This document shows positions 11,050 to 21,024 of a DNA stretch of 64,000 nucleotides, piece after piece (the stretch's first letter is position 1; the number at the start of each line of letters is the position of its first letter). A program made the translations under genes and the position numbers. Below the pieces are notes generated by a model. It was given only the letters and a program-made list of their open reading frames with translations, had not been told where the DNA came from and did no database searches. Source of the stretch: Cynocephalus volans (Eukaryota > Chordata > Mammalia > Dermoptera > Cynocephalidae); the NCBI RefSeq assembly GCF_027409185.1, contig NC_084463.1:156848369-156912368 (forward strand), given 5' to 3'.

Positions 11050-11425
11050 ACTATCACCCTCTGCTTTGTCACTGCACCTGCCCCAGGGCCTCTCTGCCTG
11101 AGTCAGTCCCCTATTGCCACCCTGCTAATCATCTTCTGGAGAGACACCTCCCCTCATGCCTGTCTTCCGATCAAAACCTCTGTGGTACCCAGTGCTCACT
11201 GAATAGGCTTCTGTCCTGGCATCTGGACCCCACTCTTCCTGACTAACCTTCCAGCTGCACTCTATTCCTCATGTGCATCTTGCACACTTCAGAGACTGAG
11301 CTCACATCTCCCACTTCAGCGTCTTACCCACTTTCTGAACAGTCCTACCTCTGGGCTTTTGTGTAGGCTGTGCCTTCTTCCTGGAGTGTTCATTCCTCTG
11401 TGTCTCCCTGGCTCCAAGACTCCTG
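11050..11425 (+). mobile_element. L2-like LINE fragment
   Basis: The order of decayed words (an RT-downstream region rich in CTCC, 'CTTGCACACTTCAGAG', 'CTACCTCTGGGCTTTTGTGT', 'CTTCTTCCTGGAGTGTTC') matches the L2 3' half ending in the 'GGGCCTTTGCA...TTCC...CTGGAATG' segment. No intact frame is present. Confidence 0.6.
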
Positions 11426-11491
11426 CCTTGTATGCCTGAGCTGACCCAGGACATACAAGCACCTATGGAGGCCCAGCAGGAGGAGGCAGTG

Positions 11492-11493
<2 letters not shown>

Positions 11494-11578
<85 letters not shown>
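11494..11578. repeat. (TG)n microsatellite
   Basis: About 85 bp of TG dinucleotides with one TTTG interruption near 11532. Alternating purine-pyrimidine DNA of this length can adopt Z-form and is usually length-polymorphic. Long open frames of Cys-Val or Thr-His across it are spurious. Confidence 0.97.
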
Positions 11579-11579
<1 letters not shown>

Positions 11580-11599
11580 GGGTGGGTAGTGAAGAGATT

Positions 11600-11745
11600 G
11601 AGGGATTTGGGACTTCAGGGCAAGTCACCACTTCCCTGAGCCTCAATTTCTGCAAGATGGGGATATTTGTTCCAGCTTCTCATGAGGTTTAATGATGATG
11701 TATGTGAAGGTTCTGGTACACAGTAGATCCATAACTGTGACAAGT
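11600..11745 (+). mobile_element. MIR SINE fragment
   Basis: 'GGGCAAGTCACCACTTCCCT', 'GAGCCTCAATTTCTGCAAGA', then 'TGAGGTTTAATGATGATGTA' and 'GGTTCTGGTACACAGTAG' follow the MIR core and tail order. Confidence 0.8.
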
Positions 11746-11749
11746 ATGG

Positions 11750-12595
11750 AGACCCCTCCTCCACTTGGGAAGTCAAGCAAAGACCCTCTGGTGTTGGCAA
11801 TGCAGGAAGGAGACACCTACCCTCAGTGCCTCTCTGCTCTGGTCCCACCGCTAACAACAGGGCTGGGAAGGGGTCACTGTACACCAGGTGGCCCCCAGCG
11901 ACCAGTCCTGGTGGAGGGCCTCAGCCCACCTGCAGGAGCCCAGCACCAACCATCCCTGCTCTGGCAGGGGGTGGGTGGCACCTGCCTCCTCCACGCTGTT
12001 GCTGCCTCAGAGTCAGATTCCAGGGAGACGGTCTCCTGGCAGCAGAGCGCCTGCCGCCCCACATAGTGTCTGTGATTCTGCCACACCTGCCTGGGGGCTG
12101 CAGGCACTCAGCATCAGAGCTGACTAGATCCTGAGAATGAGAAGGGGGATCCAGGCAGGAAGACTGGAGATGGGGCTAGCCCAAGGTGCCTGCTTACCAG
12201 GGGCAGGTGCCAGCATGGTGTCCCCCTCCCCCGGAGTGTGGGCAGCTAAGATTGCAGTCCTGGTAGCACCATTGTAAGAAAAAGTACCTGGTACAGGTGC
12301 ACAGCAGGCACTCTGTGATGGGGAGAATCTTCCTGTGGTGGGATCTGGAACATTTTAGTTACGAGCAGGGTCAGGATCCCCAGGGAGGGGTTGGGCATTT
12401 GACCGTGGCTGTTGGGAGGATGTAGAATGTTCATCCCTTCCCTACACCTCAACCCTAGGACCGTCCTCTGCACTTTCACACACACACACACCCCCACCAG
12501 GGATGCCATTTTCACCCCTGGAACCTTTACATGGAACCAGAAGCACATTTGAAGCTCAGTTTTGGCCAGAAGGGTCTAATGATAAAAAGGGATAT
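11750..12595. other. Unique intergenic DNA
   Basis: No gene or confident repeat. A (CA)6-7 run lies at about 12477-12491. The 'ACCTGGTACAGGTGCACAGC' palindrome-like stretch near 12286 is too short to interpret. Confidence 0.4.
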
Positions 12596-12599
12596 TTAA

Positions 12600-13260
12600 A
12601 AAATAATGTATAAAAATAGATAAATTATTTATATTTATATTTTGAGTGGGTAATAGACTGCCATGATTCAAAATTCAAAAAGGACATACAGTGAAAAGCC
12701 ACTCCTTCACTCTGTCCCTGGCCACCCAGGTGCCCTTTCCAGAGAGAAGAATTGCTGCCAGTTTTGGTGTATTCTTCCAAAGATATTTATTTTGTGTGTG
12801 TTTTTTTGCACTAGCTGGCACGTGGATCTGAACCCATCACCTTAGCGTTGTAAGGCTGCACTCTAACCAACTGAGCTACCCCTCCAGCCCCTTCCAGAGA
12901 TATCCCACGTATAAGCCATCCCCTTTGTATGTATTCTCACTTGTTATCCTGTTAAAATGCATCCACATCCTGCTCTGTACTTGGCTTCCTTCCCTTAAAA
13001 ATATATCTTGGTTATTGTTCCATGTCCCTTGAAAAACAGCTTCCTCATTCTTATTTTATGACTGCACATGACTTCATTGTACGTGGAGGAATCACACATT
13101 ATTGCACTGATCCCTTACTGATACACATTTAGCTTGTTTCCAGTCTGGCAATTACATTAACTGTTGTAATAAATCACCTTGTGCATATGCCATTTCAAAT
13201 GTGTGCTAGTGAACCTGCAGAGAAATTCCCACGAGTGGCACTGCAGGGTTTGCCCTGCCT
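12600..13260 (-). mobile_element. L1 LINE 3'-end fragment, antisense
   Basis: Read antisense, this follows the L1 3' UTR region: 'GACTGCACATGACTTCATTG', 'CATTTAGCTTGTTTCCAGTC', 'AATAAATCACCTTGTGCATA', 'GAGAAATTCCCACGAGTGGC', 'ACTGCAGGG' (the 'GGATAAATTCCTAGAAGTGGAATTGCTGGG' landmark). It is old and 5'-truncated. A t-SINE interrupts it at 12787-12890. Confidence 0.75.
12787..12890 (-). mobile_element. t-SINE monomer, antisense, in L1
   Basis: The minus strand shows a single tRNA-Ile-like unit with 'TAGCTCAGTTGGTTAGAGTG' (box A region) and the T arm ending in GATCCACGTGCC. A T-rich head on plus corresponds to its A tail. Imperfect 13-bp target duplications flank it (CTTCCAAAGATAT at 12774-12786, CTTCCAGAGATAT at 12891-12903). 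More mutated than the dimers, so probably older. Confidence 0.85.
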
Positions 13261-13459
13261 ACATGCAGCTATGAAGGGATGGAGAGGTCAGATGGCCCAC
13301 CCCATCCCTAGAGGTTGCACCAGGCTATGCTCCCAGCTTCATCTGCGTTTGCCTGTTCCCCCGTAGCTTTGCCAGCACAGAGTGTTATCAAACTCCATGT
13401 GCTCTGCCAATCTGATATTGAATAATGGTATGTCAGTGTGGCTAGAAATTTTAAAACAG

Positions 13460-13700
13460 CGATTATATTGGTGGCTGTTTACTGAACAGAAAGGTATCAT
13501 GCCAAGCACATGTTATATTTGACATGATGCTCATTTCTCACAGAGCACCTCTGGAAGCAGATATCAGTTGCTCCATTTTAAATAGGAGAAACCTGAGGCC
13601 CAGAGAGGTTAGGTACTTTCCTAAGGTCCCACAGCCTTGAAGAGCAGTGTGAGGATTTGAACTCAGATTGTCTGACTTCAGCCCATGTTCCTTCCTCATT
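13460..13700 (-). mobile_element. MIR SINE, antisense
   Basis: 'AAACCTGAGGCCCAGAGAGG', 'TTAGGTACTTTCCTAAGGTC', 'GTGAGGATTTGAACTCAGATT', and 'GTCTGACTTCAGCCCATGTTC' are antisense MIR landmarks. Confidence 0.85.
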
Positions 13701-14560
13701 CCAGGCTGTCTTCCAGTGATGGGCCACTGAAGATAGCTCAGGCCTGGGGACCACCCCCGCCATGCCCTCTGCAGCCCCACCCAGGATCTGGGCCCATCAG
13801 GGATATTGCTCCTCAGGAGTGGGATCATGGAAGGAGACTTGGTCCCCCACAGCCCTCCCTGAGAAGGAGCCCCAGAGCTCCAGCTCTGCCCTCCTAGGGC
13901 AGGGCTCAGTGGGAGGTGGGCTCTACTGGTCCTAAGATCCGGGCAGGCAGTCATCCCCAAAGGGCAGAGCCGACACCTCCTCCCTTGGCACTAACAGGGG
14001 TTCGTTTCCCAGCAGCAACATCCGCAGGCTGCTCCCCCAGGCCGCTCCCCCAGGCCTTGCTCCCTTTCCGGAGCCCTCCCACCTGCTCTCCCCAGACAAC
14101 CCACAGCTCCAGCAGCCTGTCCACATTTAGCACTGGGTCCCTCGGGCTGGGTCCTCTGCTGTCTGAGTCCCTGCCCCCAGATCTCTCTGGCACAACCAAC
14201 AATCAGCTGGTAAGGGTTCCTGGCCTACCCTCTGGTGAGCCCAGAGATGGGGGAAGGAGGTCACTGAGCCAAGAGTCACAAGTCCACCTCACCATATAGC
14301 CCTGGGCCCTGCTTCCCTGCATCCACAGCCTCCTGCAAACTGTCAAGTGCCTCCCAAATCTGCTCACCCAGGCCTGGCCTCCATCCCGGGGCAGGCCAAG
14401 GAGACTCCAGCAGGCAGCAGGGGCCTTTCCCCTTTGTACCACCCATCAGGTGGCTCTCGAAGGCTGTGAGGCCTTCACTGCCAAGGCCTCCTGTCCCGCT
14501 GCCCTACCCCCCCAGGCCCCACATGGCCCAGCACCAACCCTGAGCTCTGATCCTGCTCTG
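13701..14560. other. Unique GC-rich intergenic DNA
   Basis: Pro/Ser-rich frames occur on both strands from CT-rich composition. I see no splice pattern or conserved protein signature. No repeat is assigned. Confidence 0.4.
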
Positions 14561-14564
14561 TCCA

Positions 14565-14685
14565 GTGCGGGTGGAGCAGGAGTTCTGTCAACAGCGGGAA
14601 ACTCGTTAACTGAATGTCAACAGGATTAAAGGCTCTGATGGTCCGGGAGACAAGTGTGATATGAGGTGACATGATGGATGGTGGG
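14565..14685. promoter_or_regulatory. Candidate conserved noncoding element
   Basis: Unique sequence with motif-like words: GAAACTCGTTAACTGAATG (GTTAAC, HNF1-like half pair), TGTCAACAGGATTAAAGG (a forkhead-like TCAACA and bicoid-type GGATTA), and GATATGAGGTGACATGA. Only motif density and absence of repeats support it. Confidence 0.3.
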
Positions 14686-14707
14686 CAAGGGCTCCCGGGG
14701 CAGGGGT

Positions 14708-14739
14708 GCGCGCGTGTGTGTGTGGGGGGGGGGGGGAGG
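14708..14739 (+). repeat. TG run followed by poly-G run
   Basis: CGCGCGTGTGTGTGTG is followed directly by about 12 consecutive G. A G run of this length can join intermolecular or bulged quadruplexes and is a common sequencing error site. Confidence 0.85.
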
Positions 14740-15294
14740 ACGAGTGAGTTTGTAAACAGAGCGAGGAAAATGAAGACTGAGCACTGAGAAATGTTCTGCC
14801 CCAGGAAGTCTTCTGAGGAAGCCGTGGACGGCGTCCCCAGGGACTCAGAATGGCAGGTTTGTCACTCAGGCAAGGACGAGATGTATCAAGCACCCACGGG
14901 GTGTCAAGCTCTGCAGTGGTTGCCGGCAGCAGGGGGAGTTGGAAGAGCAAAGAGAGAAGGTCGGCTCTGCCCTGGGGCTTCCTGACTCAGAAAAAGACCT
15001 GACCAGCGCCCCTGGGGACGCACAATGAGTCTGAGGTCCAGAGAGGCTTGGTGAAGCTCCCGAGGTCCTGGGACTCCTGGCCCAGTGCTCTCTGCACAGT
15101 GCCACAGTACTACACAGCTGAGTGGGACACACGCTCCTGCACGGGGCGAAGGGGTATGACTCTCGGTGCCTGGTGTGAGGTACAGAGGACCTCTTTTCAG
15201 GTCTGCTAGCCTGAGCAATTTATGGGAAGGGGGCCAGAAAAACTGGGTGCTGAGCAAAGATTAGAGTCTCCCGTGGTGGAGGAGACGATGGACA

Positions 15295-15450
15295 CATGAG
15301 TCCCAGCTCCGCCACGCTTTAGGTGTGTGATCTTGTCAGGGGGCTTTCTCCTCTGAACCTCAGTTTCCTTTCCTGGGATAGCAGGATGATAATAGCAGGG
15401 TTGTTTGGAGGTTTAAAGGAAAGACCCTGGCACATAGTAGGGCTCCACGA
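15295..15450 (+). mobile_element. MIR SINE
   Basis: 'GAGTCCCAGCTCCGCCACG', 'TGTGATCTTGTCAGG', 'CCTCTGAACCTCAGTTTCC', 'GGATGATAATAGCAGGGTTG', and 'GACCCTGGCACATAGTAGG' give a nearly full MIR order. Confidence 0.85.
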
Positions 15451-15829
15451 TTCTGCCTTTCCTTCCATCCCAAGTTCATGGGAAGATCAGCGAAGTCTCA
15501 TTGAATGGAATCGGCTCTGGGAAGAAGTGGGCAAAGCAAGATGAACGGGAAAGAGGACTGACAGGCATCTAGTTGTTCTTCCCATGTCTGGCCCTGGCGT
15601 CTTTCAGCCACAGAGTCAGGAGAGCTGAAGGTAGAAATTGCAGGCAGACAGCCCAGATCCAAAGGACAGGCCCCACCCACGTGGCTAGAGCAGAGCTGCC
15701 CAGCCCCCCTCCCACCCCCCACTGAGCGCCTCCCCTCACGCACCCCACAGCTGCAGGGAGTCCCAGAGCTAGCTGGCTCCAGCCAGTGCCCAGAACATCC
15801 GCTGTGCCCTCGCTGCCCAGGCTGCTGGC

Positions 15830-15960
15830 TGGCATACAGACGGGCAGGCAGGCTGGCCAGCGGGCACTCCTGGAGTGTAAATTCCACATTTACATTGTGG
15901 ATATTCCTGGCCCCAAGAGCCGCTGACCTTTACAGCTGCTGCCTCGGTCCCTCTTCCCCT
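15830..15960. promoter_or_regulatory. Candidate conserved noncoding element
   Basis: A sharp drop into AT-balanced unique sequence occurs within GC-rich DNA: GAGTGTAAATTCCACATTTA then CATTGTGGATATTCCTGG. It contains an inverted word pair (GTAAATTCCACA / ATTTACATTGTGG, partial) and a CATTCC-like TEAD word. Inference only. Confidence 0.25.
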
Positions 15961-16610
15961 TCCAATCCTCCAGGCTCAGCTGGGATGGCCACTGGATGCT
16001 GGGGCCTTGTAGACGGGGGGCTTGGGAGGTGGGGCCCTGCAGATCCCAGCTTGCCCTCCCCTCCTCACACCAGGCAGGAGGAGCCCACTGTCCCCTGATT
16101 CAGCATCAGCCGTCCCTCTCCCCCAGCCAGGATCCCCTCTGCCCCTCACTGTGAGTCACTGCCTGACCCACGGGCAGCTTGAACTCCCAGATTAGCAGTG
16201 TCACTGAGACATAAGTCGCTCCTGGCTGCCTGTGATGTCTCCCCAGGGATTGCCTCGTCTGTGCTGAGTGGCAGCAGCACTGAGCATGCTGTCAGCTTTT
16301 CTGGGCTCAGCAGCCAGGCTTGCGCCTCTGAGGGATGGAAACCCCTCCCCAACACATCCCACCTCCGCTTGGCCCCTGGAGGACGCTTGTCATGGGTGGC
16401 TTGGTCAGCCAGCTGTCTGGGCAAATTCCCCAAGACACATCTATATTAAAACCCATCTACTGGCCCTCCAAGACTGCAGGCTCTGACCTAGGTCCCAGTA
16501 ACAGTGACGGGACACTGAGTCCTGCCCCTGGGCATTCACAATCAGAAGAATCTGTTTATTCATATTTGGCGCTCATCCCTCAAATCTCTCTCAGGCCAAG
16601 TGCTGGGGAT
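15961..16610. other. Unique intergenic DNA
   Basis: No gene or confident repeat is recognised. Short frames overlap on both strands and carry no family signal. Confidence 0.4.
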
Positions 16611-16614
16611 GCTT

Positions 16615-17205
16615 TGATGAGTGTTACAGAAGAATTGTGTCACTCCCAGAGGATATGTTGAAGTCCTTATCCCCCGCATCTCAGAATATGACCTTATTTG
16701 GAAATAGGGTCATTGCAGATGTAATCAAGTTTAATATGAGGTTATACTGAAACAGGGTGGCCCTAAATCCAATTTGACTGGGGTCCTAATGAGAAGGGGA
16801 AGGCAGCTGTGTGAGGACACAGACACAAGAGAATGCCATGTGACAACAGAGGCAGAGACTGGAGTGATGTGTCTACAGGTCAAGAAACACCACAAGGGCC
16901 GGCCCGTGGCTCACTTGGGAGAGCGTGGTGCTGACAACACCAACTCAAGGGTTAAGATCCCCTTACTGGTCATCTTTAAAAAAAAGACAAAAAAAACCCA
17001 AAAAAATCACCACGGATTGTTAGCAGTGACTAGAAGCTGGAAGAGGCGAGGAAGGGTGCTCCCTGCGGGTTTAGGTGGGAGCATAGCCCTGCTGACAAGA
17101 TTGCAGGCCTCTGCTCTCCAGAACTATGAGGCAGCAAATAGGTGTTGTTGTAAGGCACCGAGTCTGCAGTACTTTGTTACAGCAGCCCTAGGACACTAAT
17201 AGAGT
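16615..17205 (+). mobile_element. MLT1-type MaLR LTR, split by a t-SINE
   Basis: Plus-strand MLT1 landmarks run in order: 'GTTGAAGTCCTTATCCCC', 'ATGACCTTATTTGGAAATAG', 'GGGTCATTGCAGATGTAATC', 'GTGTGAGGACACAGACACA', 'TCTCCAGAACTATGAG', and the end 'TTTGTTACAGCAGCCCTAGG' plus 'ACACTAATAG'. It is an ancient solo LTR of a non-autonomous retrovirus-like element; no viral genes accompany it. The t-SINE at 16896 interrupts it. Confidence 0.85.
16896..17004 (+). mobile_element. t-SINE monomer
   Basis: A single tRNA-Ile-like unit (GGCCGGCCCGTGGCTCACTT at the start, anticodon region GTGCTGACAACACC, T arm GGGTTAAGATCCCCTTAC) ends in an A-rich tail with GAC/CCC interruptions. Flanking ACACCAC/TCACCAC repeats (about 16885-16893 and 17005-17013) are the likely target duplication. 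It combines a first-monomer-like 5' half with a second-monomer-like 3' half, suggesting recombination or internal deletion of a dimer. Confidence 0.85.
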
Positions 17206-17299
17206 GAGTGACATGGTCCTAGGCCTGCTGGAGCTTACAAGGTAGTGGGGGAGATGGAGACACATGAAGCAAGTTAACAGGTAAATACATAGTCACAAG

Positions 17300-17530
17300 A
17301 CGTGATACGCTGGCAGTGGTAGCTGACCTTTACCGAGAGTTTGACACCTGCCTGGCACTGTTACAAGTCTCTGTTAATCACTACACCAAAACTATGAAGT
17401 AGGTGCTCAGTGGTGTTCATTTTACAGGCTGGGAAACTGAGGGACACCCTGGTATATGGCAGGGGAGGATTTAAACCCAGGCAGTTTGACTCCAGATCCC
17501 ACACACTTAACCACTGTTCCATGTCCCTAT
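17300..17530 (-). mobile_element. MIR SINE, antisense
   Basis: 'TGCCTGGCACTGTTACAAGT', 'ACTATGAAGTAGGTGCTCAG', 'ACAGGCTGGGAAACTGAGGG', 'GGATTTAAACCCAGGCAGTT', and 'TTAACCACTGTTCCATG' are antisense MIR landmarks. Confidence 0.85.
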
Positions 17531-17589
17531 AAAGGAAATAAACAGAGAAATAAAGGATGCCAGCGGGGGAGACCTTTTAGAAAGGGAAC

Positions 17590-18095
17590 CAAGGATGCTT
17601 ATAAACACAAACTGGGCCTAGTTGCCTTCCTCCTACTCCCACTTTCAATGGCTCCCCGTTTTCAAAGTCCTGCCTCCTTTATCTGGCACATAAAGGACTC
17701 CACTCTCTGCTGCTCACCCACCCCTCCAACTGCAGAGAAGCCGGACCACGTGGAGGATAAGGGCACAGAGTGAGGCAGATCTGAGCTTGAATCCCCATTC
17801 TGTCACTGGTGGTGTGACTCCTGACCCCCAATCCCTCACCTGTAAAATGGGAATACGAAGAGGCCCTCGCGGTTGCTGCTGGGTTTCATAAAATAGAGAA
17901 TGAAAACACCTGGCTTACAGCAGGCACTGGGCCAATGGCTCCCACCCCACGCCTCTTGCTGCCCTCACCGACCCTGACGTGCTGGCAAGACCCCATGCCT
18001 TTGCTCATGCTGTCCCTCTGCCCGAGGTGCCTTTCCCTCCAGAATCACTAGCGCTCCTTAGGGATCCAACGTAAAGCATCCCTTGTTCTGACCCC
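17590..18095 (+). mobile_element. L2 LINE fragment interrupted by MIR
   Basis: 'TCAATGGCTCCCCGTTTTCA' (17646) and 'AAGGACTCCACTCTCTGCTG' are L2. The sequence resumes with 'GACGTGCTGGCAAGACCCCA', 'TGCCTTTGCTCATGCTGTCC', and 'CTCTGCCCGAGGTGCCTTTCC' (17978-18035). A MIR lies between at about 17765-17930, with 'CACCTGTAAAATGGGAATAC' near 17838. Confidence 0.8.
17765..17930 (+). mobile_element. MIR SINE inside L2
   Basis: 'TGAGCTTGAATCCCCATTCT', 'CTCACCTGTAAAATGGGAAT', and 'CACCTGGCTTACAGCAGGCA' give the MIR order. The L2 on either side resumes in register, so this MIR inserted into it. Confidence 0.75.
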
Positions 18096-18429
18096 CTCTC
18101 CACTGGGGGTTGGGTGTCTCCCAGCAGGGGCTCCCAGGATGCCTCCCAGGGCCATCCCCCAGGGAGCCTGGAGACTTATCAACAAGGAAAGCCCTACCTA
18201 TTAGCTCGCTCTCTCCCCTTGGGGAGGGGCCTTGTCTGGGTCTTGCCTCAGTTTGCCCATCCTGACAGTGCCGTGGTGCTTGGCATCCTTGCCCTGCCCC
18301 TGGTCCTACTGTCTTCCCTCACATGTCTCTCTGCCCACCAGCTGGGCCCCATCACTCCCTCCTTCATTGGCTATCCTGCTACCTCGTATCTACCAAGAGT
18401 CAGCCTTAGCAGGGGGTGGAGGAGAGGGC

Positions 18430-18550
18430 CCGCCCCCCTCCCCAGCTGACAGGCAGATTATACAGCTGTCTCTCCCGGAACAGAGTGGGTGACAAGGGTA
18501 ATTAGCTGCCTGCCAGCTAGCCACCCCAAGGAGCCGGCTCTGTCCTGGGG
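18430..18550. promoter_or_regulatory. Candidate conserved noncoding element with homeobox motif
   Basis: Unique sequence with AGATTATACAGCTGTCTC (GATTA and E-box CAGCTG), AAGGGTAATTAGCTGCC (TAATTAG homeodomain core) and CCAGCTAGCCACC. It is repeat-free and motif-dense between GC-rich flanks. Confidence 0.35.
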
Positions 18551-19315
18551 GTTGGTGACAGTAGGGAAGGCTTCTTTTACCTCCCACTATGGCTAATGTC
18601 TCCCCTCATCCTGCAGGCTCTGAGTACAGAATCTTGAGGGTACCCAGCCCCGCAGTCCCCTGAAGGGGGCTTGACAACTTGCTAACCATACTCCAGTCTT
18701 CTGTGGGCTTGTCATATCCCCATCTCCATAGATAGATCAGGGCTAATCTAAGCTAATCATGATCCCCAATTTTATAGCTTTCCCTGACTCTATGGTTGAC
18801 CAATGAGGAATGAAAAGTAGTTGACTATGTGGGGTTTCAGGAGCATTTTTGCTTTTTAAAATTAGGAGCAGACTGGGGTAGTAGGGTTCCTTTTGGCCCC
18901 AACTTTCTTCTTTTTTTCCCCCAGGAATCTGGACACGATGGTTGGAGATGCAGCAGCCATTCTGGCACCATGTGGTTGAAAGTCAGCATCAAAGGCTGGT
19001 GGAGCAGGAAGCGGGAGACATCTGAGGCCAGCACATGGCCCTGGGCCACTCACCTCCAGATTCCTTGTCGTGTGAGAAGCAGCAGCCCAGAAGTGTTTCA
19101 GCTACAGTTTTCAGGTATTCTCCAACTTGGGACCAAATGTGTTCCTCACAGACACAGATTAGAATCTGTCTGTGTACGTCTCCATTGCTCTAGGCACTTT
19201 AGGATGTGTGGCCGCTGTGCCTTGGTGGCACTATTAAATACCTTTTGACCCACTAATTGATGGAATGAATGAATAACAGGGATCATACTTATATAAGTCC
19301 ACGATAATAATAAAC
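18551..19315. other. Unique intergenic DNA
   Basis: No gene or confident repeat is seen. A frame of 139 codons across 18829-19248 has no recognisable domain and no splice context. Confidence 0.4.
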
Positions 19316-19319
19316 TATC

Positions 19320-19505
19320 ATATCATGTAATTATTATAGCAACCCCGTGTATTGAGGACTTGCTATACCTCCATTTGAAGCATTATCTCATGTAATCCTT
19401 ATAGTAACACTGTGAGGTAGAACCCTAATGCCCCCATTTTGCAAATGAGGAAAGCTGAGACTCAGAATGGGTCACACAGCTCGTAGATGGTGAAGCTGGG
19501 GTTTG
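19320..19505 (-). mobile_element. MIR SINE, antisense
   Basis: 'ATTGAGGACTTGCTATACCT', 'CATTATCTCATGTAATCCTT', 'ATTTTGCAAATGAGGAAAGC', and 'GTCACACAGCTCGTAGATGG' are antisense MIR landmarks. Confidence 0.85.
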
Positions 19506-20029
19506 GCCTGAGTGTGTGGGCTCCGCAGTGCACTTTCTGTTCCCCCATCTCACATCCTCAGCTTGAAGGGCCCAGCTTGGTCATTTTGTCTTTTGGACAG
19601 AGAACAGTATAGGGATGGAGAGCAGCCTTGCTGGACAGGGTGGCCCTGGGGCCCACTGAGTCTCGACCATCACATGCTGCTGTGCTGAGCTTGGGGAGCT
19701 GAGGGCTGGAACTCAGGGGAGGCTGAAAGAGGGGACCTGGGAGGGAGGGGACCAGAAGACTTATGGTGGACCAGGCAAGGAGGAATCTGTCTCCAGTCCT
19801 CTGACCTTGGCTCTCTGGACCATGAGGGGACCACAGGAGCTGCCCACCTGGCCCTAACAACTCCCCAGACCCTTCTGGGAGGACCCCCTCTTGTTCCCTA
19901 GAGACATCACCATAGAGGAAAGGCAGGATATCAGGGAGTGGGCCCAACTCCCCCCTTGGCCCCCTCAAATGGTGGTGCATACTTGGTCAGTCAGCTTGGC
20001 CAGCAGGCAAGGCCCCGTTCTGGGGTAGA

Positions 20030-20270
20030 GCAGAGAGTGAGGTGCAGGTCCCTGCCCCGATGGCCTCATGCTGTAGGTGAGCCCAGGAAGGTCAGAGAGC
20101 CATGGGAGGGGCACCCATCCCAGACACGGAGGGCCAGGGAAAGGTGATGGCCACAGCCAAAGGAAGAGGAAGGGACACCAGGTAAAGAGGGGAAAGAATG
20201 TTCCAAAGAGCAGAACCAGCCTGTGCAAAGGCCTGGTGGGCTCAGCAGGGACAGCCTGAGGGGCAGAGAT
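20030..20270 (-). mobile_element. L2 LINE fragment, antisense
   Basis: 'AAAGAATGTTCCAAAGAGCA' and 'CTGTGCAAAGGCCTGGTGGG' near 20185-20240 are antisense L2 landmarks. The upstream boundary is vague. Confidence 0.65.
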
Positions 20271-20595
20271 GAGAGACAGGGCTGGGTGGGAAGTGAGGGT
20301 CTGGTCCCAGGGGCTCGATGATTCATGTTGGACTATATGTATCTGGGGGGTGGCCACAAAGACTCTTAATATTCAAGCCAGAAGGAACAGGCACTGGTTA
20401 GAATTTGGAGCATCCTTCAGGTCTCTCCTGGCTGGAACATTCAGAGTCTCTGAGGCTGAAGCTGAAAAGAGCTGTGCAAAATGGGTGCTGGCCACATGCA
20501 GAGGTTCATGAGCATTAATCCATCAGGATGAGCAACCCGTGGAAGGTCTCCAGTTTCCTTCAGTCCCACTCGTAGACTATCAGAGGGAGTGACCG

Positions 20596-20744
20596 GGGCC
20601 GGCCCGTGGCTCACTCGGGAGAGTGCGGTGCTGATAACACCAAGGCCCCGGGTTCGGATCCCATATATGGATGGCCGGTTCGCTCACTGGCTGAGCGTGG
20701 TGCTGACAACACCAAGTCAAGGGTTAAGATCCCCTTACCGGTCA

Positions 20745-20774
<30 letters not shown>
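20596..20774 (+). mobile_element. t-SINE dimer with perfect target duplication
   Basis: A full dimer of tRNA-Ile-like units ends in a 26-nt A tail. Unit 1 has box A (TGGCTCACTCGG) and box B (GGTTCGGATCC). Unit 2 closely follows tRNA-Ile (GGCCGGTTCGCTCACTGGCT, then GTGGTGCTGACAACACCAAG). It is flanked by identical AGAGGGAGTGACCG repeats (20582-20595 and 20775-20788). The perfect duplication and homogeneous tail point to a young insertion. Confidence 0.95.
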
Positions 20775-20775
<1 letters not shown>

Positions 20776-21024
20776 GAGGGAGTGACCGTCTTTCCCCAAG
20801 CTCAGCGCCACCAGCAAACGTCTACTGCCTGCTCTGTGATTAATGCCTCCCAGGCCCCAGGGGACCACTTCTTTCTCTTGTGCTAGGTGCTGGAGTCAAA
20901 AGGTGACCTGAGTCCAAATGCCATGAAGGTTTGTGGGTTGTGCCTCTGCTGACCTGAGAGGTGGGCTCTGCTTCTGAGAACAGGGAGACTTGAGCCGTGG
21001 AAGTGCTGATGTGAGAGAAAAAAT

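Noticed and set aside
11494-11578. Cys-Val or Thr-His repeat proteins across the TG runs (also 3931, 51645)
   Set aside because: These are translations of dinucleotide microsatellites in all phases with no coding context.
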